A stretch of DNA of 64,000 nucleotides from Faucicola tetraodonis (lineage in GTDB: Bacteria; Pseudomonadota; Gammaproteobacteria; Pseudomonadales; Moraxellaceae). Below, one piece after another: positions 1 through 8,426 of this stretch. Under the pieces are notes generated by a model. The model was not told the DNA's origin and did not search any database. It saw only the letters and a list, made by a program, of their open reading frames with translations. The position numbers and the translations under genes are program-made. Every line of letters starts with the position of its first letter. Within the stretch, counting starts at the first letter, position 1. The DNA lies in NCBI GenBank assembly GCA_032017425.1, contig DALZPW010000002.1; one strand, 5' to 3'.

Positions 1-1338
1 CATCTCGCCCAGTTGGCGGATTTCATCAATAAAATAGGTCATCGGGTCAATACTAAAGCGCGCATTCACATCTTTAAAATCAATATAATCATGGCATAGC
101 AGATTCATAATCACATAACGGCGCAGCAAGTCAGGTAAGCGTGCAGAAATCACCTTCACCGCAGGCAATTTTCCCACATTGATGAGATTTTGGTAATCGT
201 TCAAATCCGTTGGATTTTGCAAAATATGCAGACCGATTTGGCTAATCGACGACACCCCAAACCCCAGTAAATCACAATTGCCATGCGTGGTATACCCTTG
301 AAAATTGCGGTGCAATTTGCCCTCACGTTGCGCAATCGCAAGCTCATCATCAGGCTTGGCAAAGTGGTCAATGCCGATATATTGATAGCCTGCGTCAGTC
401 AGCGCATGGATGGTATTACCGAGCATGGTCAATTTGTCGGCAGGGCTTGGCAAATCCGCTTCATTAATCTGACGCTGACCTTTAAATCGCTCTGGCAAAT
501 GCGCATAGTTAAAAACAGACAGACGGTCTGGCGATATATCGATGATGCGCTCAACCGTATTGCGCATGCTATCCACCGTTTGGTGCGGTAACCCATAAAT
601 CAAGTCAATATTGATAGAATGAAACCCAAGGCGGCGAGCTTCCGTCATCACGCCTTGAATCATTTCTTCTGACTGCACGCGATTGACGGCAATTTGCACT
701 TTTTCTTGCAAATCCTGCACACCAAAACTCACCCGATTAAACCCAAGTCCACGCAATATCTCAAGCGTGGTCGGGCGCAATTCTCGCGGGTCAATTTCAA
801 TCGAATAATCAGCGGTAGGTTTATCGCTAAAAGTAAATTGGGTTTGCAAAAAGTTCCACAATTTGACCAGCTCATCATCGGTCAAAAAGGTCGGTGTGCC
901 GCCGCCAAAATGCACTTGCTCGACAATAGGGTCGCCTTGCATCAAGCTGCGTTTATGCCGAATTTCGGCAAAAAGATACGCTAAATAGTCGCCTGAATCA
1001 CTGTTTTTCTTGGTGATGATTTTATTGCAGCCGCAGTAATAGCACAGATGGCGACAAAACGGGATGTGAAAATATAAGGACACTGGCACCCGTGGGTCTT
1101 TTTCTGCTAAAACGCGGGCTTCCATACCGTCAGCAATCGGGGTAAATTCTAGCGCGGTTGGGTACGAGGTATAACGGGGACCTGAGCGGTTGTATTTATT
1201 GATGATAGCTTCATTAAACAAATGGGTTTGGGTCGTGTAGCTACGATTGGCATTGGCATACGGATTTTCGATGATTTCGACAGGACGATCAAAGGTGGGC
1301 AGTTCGCTGTCAGATAAAGGGCGAGTTTGGTCTGTCAT
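1..1338 (-). CDS. hemN: Oxygen-independent coproporphyrinogen III dehydrogenase (partial)
   Basis: This radical SAM enzyme converts coproporphyrinogen III to protoporphyrinogen IX without oxygen in haem biosynthesis. The frame is open for 446 codons from the ATG at 1336-1338 to the window edge with no stop, so only a short C-terminal piece is missing (family about 455-460 residues). The [4Fe-4S]/SAM motif is visible as HIPFCRHLCYYCGCN, with Cys95, Cys99 and Cys102 in the CxxxCxxC spacing, followed by VHFGGGTPTFL. No convincing FNR/Anr box was found in the 208-base gap shared with divergent comM. Identification is confident; oxygen control is not shown by the sequence. Confidence 0.96.
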   Translation of the reverse strand, partial: MTDQTRPLSDSELPTFDRPVEIIENPYANANRSYTTQTHLFNEAIINKYNRSGPRYTSYPTALEFTPIADGMEARVLAEKDPRVPVSLYFHIPFCRHLCYYCGCNKIITKKNSDSGDYLAYLFAEIRHKRSLMQGDPIVEQVHFGGGTPTFLTDDELVKLWNFLQTQFTFSDKPTADYSIEIDPRELRPTTLEILRGLGFNRVSFGVQDLQEKVQIAVNRVQSEEMIQGVMTEARRLGFHSINIDLIYGLPHQTVDSMRNTVERIIDISPDRLSVFNYAHLPERFKGQRQINEADLPSPADKLTMLGNTIHALTDAGYQYIGIDHFAKPDDELAIAQREGKLHRNFQGYTTHGNCDLLGFGVSSISQIGLHILQNPTDLNDYQNLINVGKLPAVKVISARLPDLLRRYVIMNLLCHDYIDFKDVNARFSIDPMTYFIDEIRQLGEM

Positions 1339-1546
1339 AATAGTCTCGTATAGCGTGTAGCGTAAAATTCTCGGAATATTGGTTGTGATTATAACATAGT
1401 CATCCTAGATAGCCGATGATGAGAAAGCAGATGAATTATGCTATGATTTAGCCGTTTTTTATCAAAAATTGTCTAGTTGCTGCCATAAAAAAACGGCCTG
1501 TCTTGTGTCAAGGTAGCCGCCAATTGGTTGGAAAAGGATATTAAAA

Positions 1547-3040
1547 ATGTCGTTTGCTCAAGTATATACACGCTCGGTGGTGGGTTTAAACGCGCCAAGC
1601 GTGATGGTTGAAGTACATTTATCGCAAGGATTGCCCGCAGTCACCATGGTCGGCTTACCCGAGGCAGCGGTACGGGAGAGTAAAGATAGGGTGCGCTCTG
1701 CCATTATCAACTCGGGTTTTCAATTTCCCAATCGCAGATTAACTATCAACCTTGCGCCCGCCGATTTACCCAAAGATGGCGCACGGCTTGATTTACCCAT
1801 TGCTATAGGCATCTTGGCAGCGAGTGGTCAAATTGATGAAACCGTGCTTGCGCAGTACGAGTTTATTGGCGAATTGGCGCTCAATGGCGATTTACGAGCC
1901 ATTGCTGGGGCGTTGGCAGTATCACGCGCGCTCAAAGCAGACCAGCGCACCTTGATTGTTCCCAAAGACAATGCCGATGAAGCGGTCAAAGTCGATGGCG
2001 TGAAGGTGTTGCAAGCCGATACCCTCAAAGCTGTGTGCCAACACTTGATGAATGAGCAACAACTCAGCCAAGCCGAGCATAAGACATCTTACCAATCAGC
2101 TAATTATCAGCTAGATTTAGCCGATGTCAAAGGACAACACCAAGCCAGACGTGCGTTAGAGATTGCGGCAGCAGGCGGACATTCGCTACTATTTTGTGGC
2201 TCACCTGGGACAGGCAAAACCTTGATGGCATCTCGCCTACCCACCATTTTGCCACCGCTCAACGACCATGAAGCGCTTGAGGTTGCCAGTATTTACTCGA
2301 TTGCCAACAGTGATTATGACTACGGCACACGCCCTTTTCGCCAAGTCCATCATACTACCTCAGCGGTGGCGCTAGTGGGCGGCGGCTCATCGCCCAAACC
2401 CGGTGAAATCACGCTCGCCAATCGGGGGGTGTTATTTTTGGATGAGATTCCAGAGTTTGATCGCAAGGTGCTTGAGGTACTCAGACAGCCCATCGAGAAC
2501 AAAGAAATTGTCATCAGCCGTGCCAACTCTCAAGTACGCTTTCCCGCCAATTTTCAGCTGGTAGCAGCGATGAATCCCTGCCCCTGTGGCTACTATGGGG
2601 ATAAATCAGGTCGCTGCCAGTGCCGACCCGAGCAAATCAAACGCTATCAAGAAAAGCTATCAGGACCTTTGCTGGACCGTATTGATTTGCATATTACCGT
2701 GCCTGCCCTACCTGCCAGTGATTTGCAGTCAGCACAGAAAGGTGAATCTTCTGCGGTAGTGCGTGAGCGGGTGATACAAGCCTATCAGCGCCAGCAAGCC
2801 AGACAGGGCAAAGCCAATAATGAACTATCCCCCAGTGAACTTGACCGATTTGCGCCGCTTGGCGATGCAGAAAGTCGTATTTTGGCAATGGCACAAAGTC
2901 GGCTGAATCTGTCCGCTCGCGGCTATCATCGCGTCCTTCGCGTCGCCCGCACGATTGCAGACTTGGCAGGTAGTGAAGCTATCCAAACCCCGCATTTAAC
3001 TGAGGCATTAAGTTATCGTAGTCAATTAACGAATGCCTAA
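1547..3040 (+). CDS. comM: ComM/YifB family AAA+ ATPase (Mg-chelatase-like)
   Basis: The 497-residue protein matches ComM, a hexameric helicase that drives branch migration of incoming DNA during natural transformation. An N-terminal Lon-like/ChlI domain (about 1-170) is followed by an AAA+ core with Walker A GSPGTGKT near residue 218, Walker B-like GVLFLDEIPEF, and the cysteine-rich MNPCPCGYYGD segment typical of the family. A ribosome binding site AAGGA sits before the ATG. With dprA at 59 kb this is a second competence-associated gene in the window, which suggests, but does not prove, that the organism is transformable. Confidence 0.93.
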   Translation: MSFAQVYTRSVVGLNAPSVMVEVHLSQGLPAVTMVGLPEAAVRESKDRVRSAIINSGFQFPNRRLTINLAPADLPKDGARLDLPIAIGILAASGQIDETVLAQYEFIGELALNGDLRAIAGALAVSRALKADQRTLIVPKDNADEAVKVDGVKVLQADTLKAVCQHLMNEQQLSQAEHKTSYQSANYQLDLADVKGQHQARRALEIAAAGGHSLLFCGSPGTGKTLMASRLPTILPPLNDHEALEVASIYSIANSDYDYGTRPFRQVHHTTSAVALVGGGSSPKPGEITLANRGVLFLDEIPEFDRKVLEVLRQPIENKEIVISRANSQVRFPANFQLVAAMNPCPCGYYGDKSGRCQCRPEQIKRYQEKLSGPLLDRIDLHITVPALPASDLQSAQKGESSAVVRERVIQAYQRQQARQGKANNELSPSELDRFAPLGDAESRILAMAQSRLNLSARGYHRVLRVARTIADLAGSEAIQTPHLTEALSYRSQLTNA

Positions 3041-3069
3041 TTTTCGTGCTACCTCATCATACAACTAGC

Positions 3070-3630
3070 CTATAAAAACGGATGCTCGCGAAAAAACGTG
3101 GGCGGCAGGTTATCGTATTGGGTGTCGTTGACGTATTTGGCTTCAAACTGTTTTTTTAGCGCTTTGTAGTCCGCATTAGCGCGGCATTGATCCCATTTTT
3201 GCTTAAAAATTTGCGCGGATTGGGCTTTGATTTGTGCGGATTCAAGCTGCTGTGATTGCTGTGGCAATTGCTCACGCCCATGCGCGCCACTTTGTCCTTT
3301 TTTAGCGTCAGGGACAGCGCCGTCATATTTTTTGCCCCCTTTGTGATTGGCATACCGACGCGAGCGCGTATAACCCATTTGGATAAATTTACGCGCCATA
3401 TCAGCACCGACAAAATCCCCTTGAGCAAGGTAGTCCAAAAACATCGCATAGATGTTATCGCTGCTCTCACGCGCAAGTTCCGGCGTAGCAAATCGCCAAT
3501 GCGGCAAAATCTCGGATTTATACGGCTCTACCAATAACACCCCTTGCTCACCTCGCCCCACCCGATACAACCCTGGATGCTCGCGAAAATTCAGCGTGTC
3601 AAAGTTGAGATGATAATTAAACTCGTGCAT
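3070..3630 (-). CDS. DUF4385 family protein
   Basis: The 186-residue protein carries the conserved DUF4385 core: an N-terminal FREHPGLYRVGRGEQGVLLV, then YKSEILPHWRF, VGADMARKFIQMGYTRSRRY and ANHKGGKKYD. Its function is unknown. A charged, Gln-rich stretch (about residues 115-145) separates the core from a C-terminal tail ending FFREHPFL, which echoes the FREHPGL at the N terminus. There is no signal peptide or membrane segment, so it is probably cytoplasmic. Its 5' end overlaps the 3' end of gph by 14 bases on the same strand, so the two are probably co-transcribed and translationally coupled. Confidence 0.8.
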   Translation of the reverse strand: MHEFNYHLNFDTLNFREHPGLYRVGRGEQGVLLVEPYKSEILPHWRFATPELARESSDNIYAMFLDYLAQGDFVGADMARKFIQMGYTRSRRYANHKGGKKYDGAVPDAKKGQSGAHGREQLPQQSQQLESAQIKAQSAQIFKQKWDQCRANADYKALKKQFEAKYVNDTQYDNLPPTFFREHPFL

Positions 3631-4351
3631 GACTCAAAAACTCAGTCAGCGTGGCAAAGTCATCAAAGGTTTGGGTCGGGTGATAGTCACGAATATCCTG
3701 CCCATAGTTATAGCCGTATGACAATCCTAATGTATCCATGCCCGCGTTTTGCCCTGCCAAAATATCGTTTTTGGAATCACCAATCATATAGCTTTGAGCG
3801 ATGCTAAAGCCCAGTTTGTCACAGACGTGCAGTAGCGGCATCGGGTCAGGTTTTTTGGCAGGCAAGCTATCGCCACCCAAAATATAAGCAAAAAGGGCTT
3901 GCCAACCCAATTTTTCAACAATCGCAGGAACAAAATCAATGGGTTTATTGGTGGCGATAGCGAGGGTATAGCCTTGCTCTTTTAGCTCACGCAACCCTTC
4001 GCTCACCCCTGCATAGGGCTGGGTTCTGACACAGGTGTTTTGATGGTAGTAGTCAAAGAATAAAGCAAGCGCCTGATTGCTATCGTTTTCAGTGAGATTG
4101 GGGTCAATGGTTTGTGAGCCTGATAAGGCACGTTGCACCAGTACTTTGCCACCATTGCCCACCCAGTTGCGGATGACATCTTCGCTGAAGTTGGCTTTGC
4201 CAAGCGTGGTTAGCATCGCATTGACGGCGTCAGCCAAATCTGGCACGCTATCAATCAACGTACCGTCCAAGTCAAAAATAAGTAATGATTTTTGGGTGAT
4301 ATTTTCCCCAGTGGGTGTGGGGATTGGGGTGTTAAGTGATTCGCTAGACAT
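3617..4351 (-). CDS. gph: Phosphoglycolate phosphatase (HAD family)
   Basis: A HAD-superfamily hydrolase of 244 residues that probably dephosphorylates 2-phosphoglycolate formed during DNA repair. Motif I is LLIFDLDGTLIDSVPD with the nucleophile Asp and acid/base Asp; motif II is IATNKP; the C-terminal motif is YMIGDSKNDILAGQNAGM. The start at 4351 is chosen because GGAAA lies just upstream; the longer frame reaching 4408 lacks such a site and adds 19 unconserved residues. It overlaps the DUF4385 gene by 14 bases. HAD phosphatases vary in substrate, so the exact specificity is less certain than the family. Confidence 0.87.
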   Translation of the reverse strand: MSSESLNTPIPTPTGENITQKSLLIFDLDGTLIDSVPDLADAVNAMLTTLGKANFSEDVIRNWVGNGGKVLVQRALSGSQTIDPNLTENDSNQALALFFDYYHQNTCVRTQPYAGVSEGLRELKEQGYTLAIATNKPIDFVPAIVEKLGWQALFAYILGGDSLPAKKPDPMPLLHVCDKLGFSIAQSYMIGDSKNDILAGQNAGMDTLGLSYGYNYGQDIRDYHPTQTFDDFATLTEFLSHARV

Positions 4352-4491
4352 GGTGTTTCCTATCGTTTTTTCACCAAAAATTGATAGGCTACAGTGTAGC
4401 AGAATCACCTAAAAATACCATGCAACCGTCCATTAAAATAACCTAACCCTGACAACCAATTCCGGCTAAGAGCAAGTTTGACTAAAAAACG

Positions 4492-5262
4492 TTAGTTTTC
4501 GCCATTGCTCGGTTGATAATCTAGTGAGGCATCGGCGATTTCATGGCTAGCTGCGGGGTTAAATGCACTGTCTTTGTTGGCACCCAGTTTTTGATAACGC
4601 ACATCTTCACCGGTGATACAAAAAATCAATTGCTCAGCGATATTACGCGCATGCGCACCAATACGCTCTATCGAACGTAGCACCCATAAAATATCAATGA
4701 CTTTTGCTACATAGCGACCATCTTCCATGATGTAGGTCATCATCGCGCGTGACGCAGATTTGTACATCGCATCAATTTCACTATCTTGCTCTATTACTCG
4801 GTAAGCACCTGTTGCATCAAACTTGGCAAAAGCTTCTAGCGCATTTTTTAGCATCATCTGCACAAAATTACCCATTTGATGCGCTTCATGATATCCAATC
4901 GGTGATTGACCTTCACGGGTGGCACGGCGCGCCATCTTGGCGATTTTTTTGGCTTCATCACCAATACGCTCAATGTCAGCACTGCATTTGCTCACTGCCA
5001 TGATTAGGCGTAAGTCGGTAGCAGCAGGTTGACGACGTGCCAATACTTTGACCACCGAATCATCAAGCTGCTGCTCAGTAAAGTTGATTTCTTTGTCACC
5101 ATCAATGACATCTTCGGCAAGCGCCACATCACTTTTTACCAAAGATTCAATTGCTTTGGTGAGATTGGCTTCTGCCATGCCACCCATTTTTAAAAATAAA
5201 TTGACCAAGTTTTGTAAATCTTGGTCATAACTTTTTGATAAATGCTCACCAATTAAATTCAT
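4492..5262 (-). CDS. phoU: Phosphate signalling protein PhoU
   Basis: The 256-residue protein has two repeated PhoU helical-bundle domains, visible in the paired motifs around residues 20-110 (DKEINFTEQQLDD, ADIERIGDEAKKIAKMA) and 125-215 (SIERIGAHARNIAEQLIF). PhoU damps the PhoR-PhoB phosphate-starvation response together with the Pst transporter. It is divergent from pstS, with a 347-base gap holding a candidate Pho box. It is not in an operon with pstB here, and pstC, pstA, pstB and phoBR are not in the window, so the usual pst-phoU operon is split. Confidence 0.94.
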   Translation of the reverse strand: MNLIGEHLSKSYDQDLQNLVNLFLKMGGMAEANLTKAIESLVKSDVALAEDVIDGDKEINFTEQQLDDSVVKVLARRQPAATDLRLIMAVSKCSADIERIGDEAKKIAKMARRATREGQSPIGYHEAHQMGNFVQMMLKNALEAFAKFDATGAYRVIEQDSEIDAMYKSASRAMMTYIMEDGRYVAKVIDILWVLRSIERIGAHARNIAEQLIFCITGEDVRYQKLGANKDSAFNPAASHEIADASLDYQPSNGEN

Positions 5263-5438
5263 ATTTCCCTTCCTAACTCATGGATTGTGACTCATGGACT
5301 GTGCAAAATTGTGATTAAAAAAGCCGTTAAAGAAAAGCTAACTATAACTAAAAATTACGACAAAATGATGAAAAATAGCGCGCCTATTCGCTGATATTGC
5401 ATCATATAAACCGAGCAAAAAACCTAACAAACATTTCA

Positions 5439-5489
5439 ATGTCATCAAACTTTAACATAACCGTAATAGATTTGACATTTTGTTACATT
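5439..5489. promoter_or_regulatory. Candidate Pho box array upstream of pstS
   Basis: Four units at an exact 11-base period resemble the PhoB half-site CTGTCAT: ATGTCAT (5439), CTTTAAC (5450), CCGTAAT (5461) and TTGACAT (5472), followed by a weaker TTACATT (5483). The 11-base period and the position about 120 bases before pstS fit PhoB control. The middle units match poorly, so this is a moderate call made by eye. Confidence 0.5.
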
Positions 5490-5609
5490 AACATGGCAAC
5501 AATTTTTCAGCGTTGGGTGATTTAAAACGCGACACATTAGTTGGCGACGCCCTAAGCTAAGTTACCATCTTCCCTGACAATCATCTCATTTGTCCATCAA
5601 GGAATTATT

Positions 5610-6614
5610 ATGAAACTATCACATTTAATCGTCAGTGTGGCATTCGCTGCTGTAGGCGTACAAGCCAATGCTGTCAACATCACAGGTGCTGGTGCAACCT
5701 TCCCACAACCTGTTTACTCAAAATGGGCGAGCGACTACCAAAAAGCAACGGGTAACCAAGTAAACTATCAAGGTATCGGATCTTCAGGCGGTATCAAACA
5801 AATCCAAGCAAAAACGGTTGATTTTGGTGCCACTGATGCGCCCATGAGCCCAGCAGAGCTAAATGCCAGCGGCTTAATCCAATTCCCCGCAGTCATTGGT
5901 GGTATCGTACCTGTGGTCAACATCGCTGGCGTCAAACCCGGTCAATTAAAACTATCGGGCACCGTCCTTGCTGACATCTATATGGGCAAAATCACTACTT
6001 GGAACGATGCACGTATCCAAGCATTAAACCCAGGTGTTGCCCTACCTGCCGCTAAGATTACCACCGTTAACCGCTCAGACGGTTCAGGTACTACTTTCGT
6101 ATTTACTAACTACCTAAGCCAAGTATCAAGCGATTGGAAAGCAAAAGTAGGCGCGGACAAAACCGTTAAATGGCCCAATGCTTCAGCAAGCGTAGGCGGT
6201 AAAGGTAACGAAGGCGTATCAAGCAACGTACAACGTGTTGCAAACTCCATCGGTTATGTTGAGTATGCTTACGCAAAACAAAACCGTTTAGCTTATACCC
6301 AACTTCAAAACCGCGCCGGTAAATTTGTACTACCAGACGATTCAACGTTTGCAGCCGCATCAAACATTAACTGGGCACAATACCCTGGTTTTGCGGTGAC
6401 GATTACTAACATGCCAGCAGCCAACGCTTGGCCAATCTCTGCAGCGACGTTCATCCTCGTACCTCGTACGGGCGGTGCAAAAGCCAAAGAAGCGCTTAAA
6501 TTCTTTGACTGGGCATTTACTAACGGCAATGCACAAGCAACCGCTCTTGACTACGTTCCGCTACCTGCCGACACCAAAGCTGCGGTTCGTAAAGAGTGGA
6601 CTAAAGTTAAATAG
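5610..6614 (+). CDS. pstS: Periplasmic phosphate-binding protein PstS
   Basis: The 334-residue protein is the substrate-binding subunit of the high-affinity Pst phosphate ABC transporter. An N-terminal Sec signal peptide (MKLSHLIVSVAFAAVGVQANA) probably ends after residue 21. The mature part starts with ITGAGATFPQPVYSKW and holds the phosphate-binding signatures GIGSSGGIKQI, DFGATDAPMS and VNRSDGSGTTFVF. AAGGA precedes the ATG. A candidate Pho box lies upstream and a hairpin terminator follows at once, so pstS is monocistronic here. The permease and ATPase genes must lie elsewhere. Confidence 0.95.
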   Translation: MKLSHLIVSVAFAAVGVQANAVNITGAGATFPQPVYSKWASDYQKATGNQVNYQGIGSSGGIKQIQAKTVDFGATDAPMSPAELNASGLIQFPAVIGGIVPVVNIAGVKPGQLKLSGTVLADIYMGKITTWNDARIQALNPGVALPAAKITTVNRSDGSGTTFVFTNYLSQVSSDWKAKVGADKTVKWPNASASVGGKGNEGVSSNVQRVANSIGYVEYAYAKQNRLAYTQLQNRAGKFVLPDDSTFAAASNINWAQYPGFAVTITNMPAANAWPISAATFILVPRTGGAKAKEALKFFDWAFTNGNAQATALDYVPLPADTKAAVRKEWTKVK

Positions 6615-6638
6615 AGCGTTGCATAATCGCATAAACAT

Positions 6639-6668
6639 AAAAACCCTGCCGATAGGTAGGGTTTTTTA
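6639..6668. terminator. Bidirectional terminator between pstS and the TolC-like gene
   Basis: AAACCCTGCC and GGTAGGGTTT form a 10-base stem with one G-T pair around the loop GATA, followed by a T tract on the plus strand and preceded by an A tract. It can serve both convergent genes. Confidence 0.8.
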
Positions 6669-6696
6669 TTTTAACATACCTTATCAAAAACCCGCT

Positions 6697-8052
6697 TTAA
6701 ATCAGCTGATTATCTAGCACTTTGACCGTCTCATCGGTCAGATTGCCCGCAGCTTTTTGTAGGTCAATGTAGGCATTTAGATAATCAAAATACGCATTAA
6801 TCAAATCGCGTTTGGCAGCGTGATATTGGCGCTCTGCCAGTAGTGTATCTACCATCGAGCGCACCCCCAAATCATAGCCTGTTTTTGACGCTTGGGCGAC
6901 GCGGCGATTAGCCTCCACGGCAACTTGCTGGGCTTTAATCGTGGCACGCTGTGCGATCAAATTTAGATAGGCTTGGCTAGTCTGAGTCATCGCGGCTTGG
7001 TACACATAGGCGAGGCGACTTTTTGCCGCTTGCGCCTGCAAATTGCCTTGCTCAACGCCTGCGCGTGTCCGCCCACCGGTATAAAACGGGAAATCCACTT
7101 CCACCCCAAAGCTATAATTGGTGCCATCAATAGCTCTTTGGTTATTATAGGTATAATCTTGCCACCCCACATTGCCTACCAAATCGACACGGGGGTAGAT
7201 ATTGGCTTTGAGATAATCGACTTGTTTGTTGGCAATCGCCACTTGGGTTTGTGCTAGCTGAATATCGAGATTATTATTTTGTGACTGCTGCATCCAGTTG
7301 TCGATACTTTGACTTGCTACGAGATTTAAATCAGGCGGTAATTTGATACTGTCAAGCTGATTGATTGGTTGAGCTGTGAGCAGTGATAACTGCTGTTTGG
7401 CATTTACGATTGCCACGTCATTGTTGGCGATAGAGGCGCTCACGCTTTCAAGCCTTGCACGGCTCTCTTCGGTATCTACCCGCGCCGCTACCCCTTGCGC
7501 GAGCCTCGCTTGCATCATGTCATTTTGTGCTTTGAGTGCGGTGAACTCGGCATTAAGGCTATCTGTCATCGCTTCGGCGCGCAATACATTGAGATAAGCT
7601 TTGCTGATTTGCTCGATGAGTTGTTGGTGCTGCTGTAATAGCTGGATGTCATTGGCTTGACTGGCGAGCACGGCTTTTTCATAGTTTGCCCATTTATCAG
7701 CACGAAACAAGGCTTGGCGCAGTCCGATACCAATTTGGCTTGCAGTATTGCCCGTGTCAGGGATGTTATCGTCTTTGGGATAAAACTGGTTATGTTTGAC
7801 ACTGCCTTGTAGTCCCACTTGCGGCAGCATATCGCCAAACGCTAGCTGCACATTTTTTTGCGTTGCCAAATAGTCATATTGTTGCCCTGCCCAATTGCCA
7901 TTGGTGCGCTGGGCGGCACTATACAATTCCCACAAATCTTTTGCCATCACGGCTGGGCTGAGGGACATCGACCCTATCAATGACACTGCCATCGCCCCTA
8001 ACCGCCATCTGGCGCCAGTCGCTTTACGATTCCACAAACAGATGCATTCCAT
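6697..8052 (-). CDS. tolC: TolC family outer membrane efflux protein
   Basis: This is an outer membrane channel of the TolC family, which joins inner-membrane exporters to the outside. Two related halves are visible: the first includes QISKAYLNVLRAEAM and the second AYLNLIAQRATIKAQQVAV followed by YDLGVRSMVDTLLAERQY, the repeat signature of TolC. A signal peptide with basic residues and AMAVSLIGSMSLSPAVMA ends near residue 36. The ATG at 8052 lacks a clear ribosome binding site; a TTG at 8082 preceded by GAGG would add 10 residues, and an ATG at 7995 is also possible. No efflux pump gene is adjacent, so the partner system is unknown. Confidence 0.85.
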   Translation of the reverse strand: MECICLWNRKATGARWRLGAMAVSLIGSMSLSPAVMAKDLWELYSAAQRTNGNWAGQQYDYLATQKNVQLAFGDMLPQVGLQGSVKHNQFYPKDDNIPDTGNTASQIGIGLRQALFRADKWANYEKAVLASQANDIQLLQQHQQLIEQISKAYLNVLRAEAMTDSLNAEFTALKAQNDMMQARLAQGVAARVDTEESRARLESVSASIANNDVAIVNAKQQLSLLTAQPINQLDSIKLPPDLNLVASQSIDNWMQQSQNNNLDIQLAQTQVAIANKQVDYLKANIYPRVDLVGNVGWQDYTYNNQRAIDGTNYSFGVEVDFPFYTGGRTRAGVEQGNLQAQAAKSRLAYVYQAAMTQTSQAYLNLIAQRATIKAQQVAVEANRRVAQASKTGYDLGVRSMVDTLLAERQYHAAKRDLINAYFDYLNAYIDLQKAAGNLTDETVKVLDNQLI

Positions 8053-8204
8053 ATCAATAATTACAACATTTTCAACAACCAAGGAGCCTCTATCATACCG
8101 ATAGTTGTCAAAAAAATCAGTAATTTAGTGCAGTAAATCATCGTCACAAAATGGCTAAAAATCTATTAGGTAAACCTGTGAGTTTTTGTTAATATGGATG
8201 TATT

Positions 8205-8290
8205 GACTCGGGGTGCAGTTGGGTGACATACCAACGGCTGAGACATACCCGTCGAACCTGACACGGTTAATACCGTCGTAGGGAAGTCGT
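8205..8290 (+). promoter_or_regulatory. TPP riboswitch (THI element) controlling thiC
   Basis: The conserved THI-box segments occur in order: GGGGTGC (8210-8216), GGCTGAGA (about 8236), ACCC, GAACCTGA (about 8254) and GGTTAATACCG (about 8265), closing with TCGTAGGGA. These are the pyrimidine- and pyrophosphate-sensing helices of the thiamine pyrophosphate aptamer. It lies 137 bases before thiC, so high TPP is expected to repress thiC. No classic intrinsic terminator is visible between aptamer and gene, which favours control of translation. Confidence 0.95.
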
Positions 8291-8313
8291 CTATTAGGTT
8301 AGTTAGACCAGTG

Positions 8314-8361
8314 TTTTTCTAGAATCAGTTTTTTCTACAATCAGTCTTTTACTAGAAACAG
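8314..8361 (+). repeat. Three imperfect 15-17 base tandem repeats between TPP aptamer and thiC
   Basis: TTTTTCTAGAATCAG (8314), TTTTTTCTACAATCAG (8329) and TCTTTTACTAGAAACAG (8345) follow each other directly. They sit in the riboswitch expression platform. The outer copies contain CTAG-centred segments (TTTCTAG and CTAGAAA) that could pair with each other. Confidence 0.7.
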
Positions 8362-8426
8362 TCACACTCACCTATCTTCGCCCGAGTCCAGCAAACCATA
8401 ACTTCATAACATAACATGGACTCGCT

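Noticed and set aside
1339..1546. FNR/Anr box for hemN
   Set aside because: No TTGAT-N4-ATCAA match could be found by eye in the gap.
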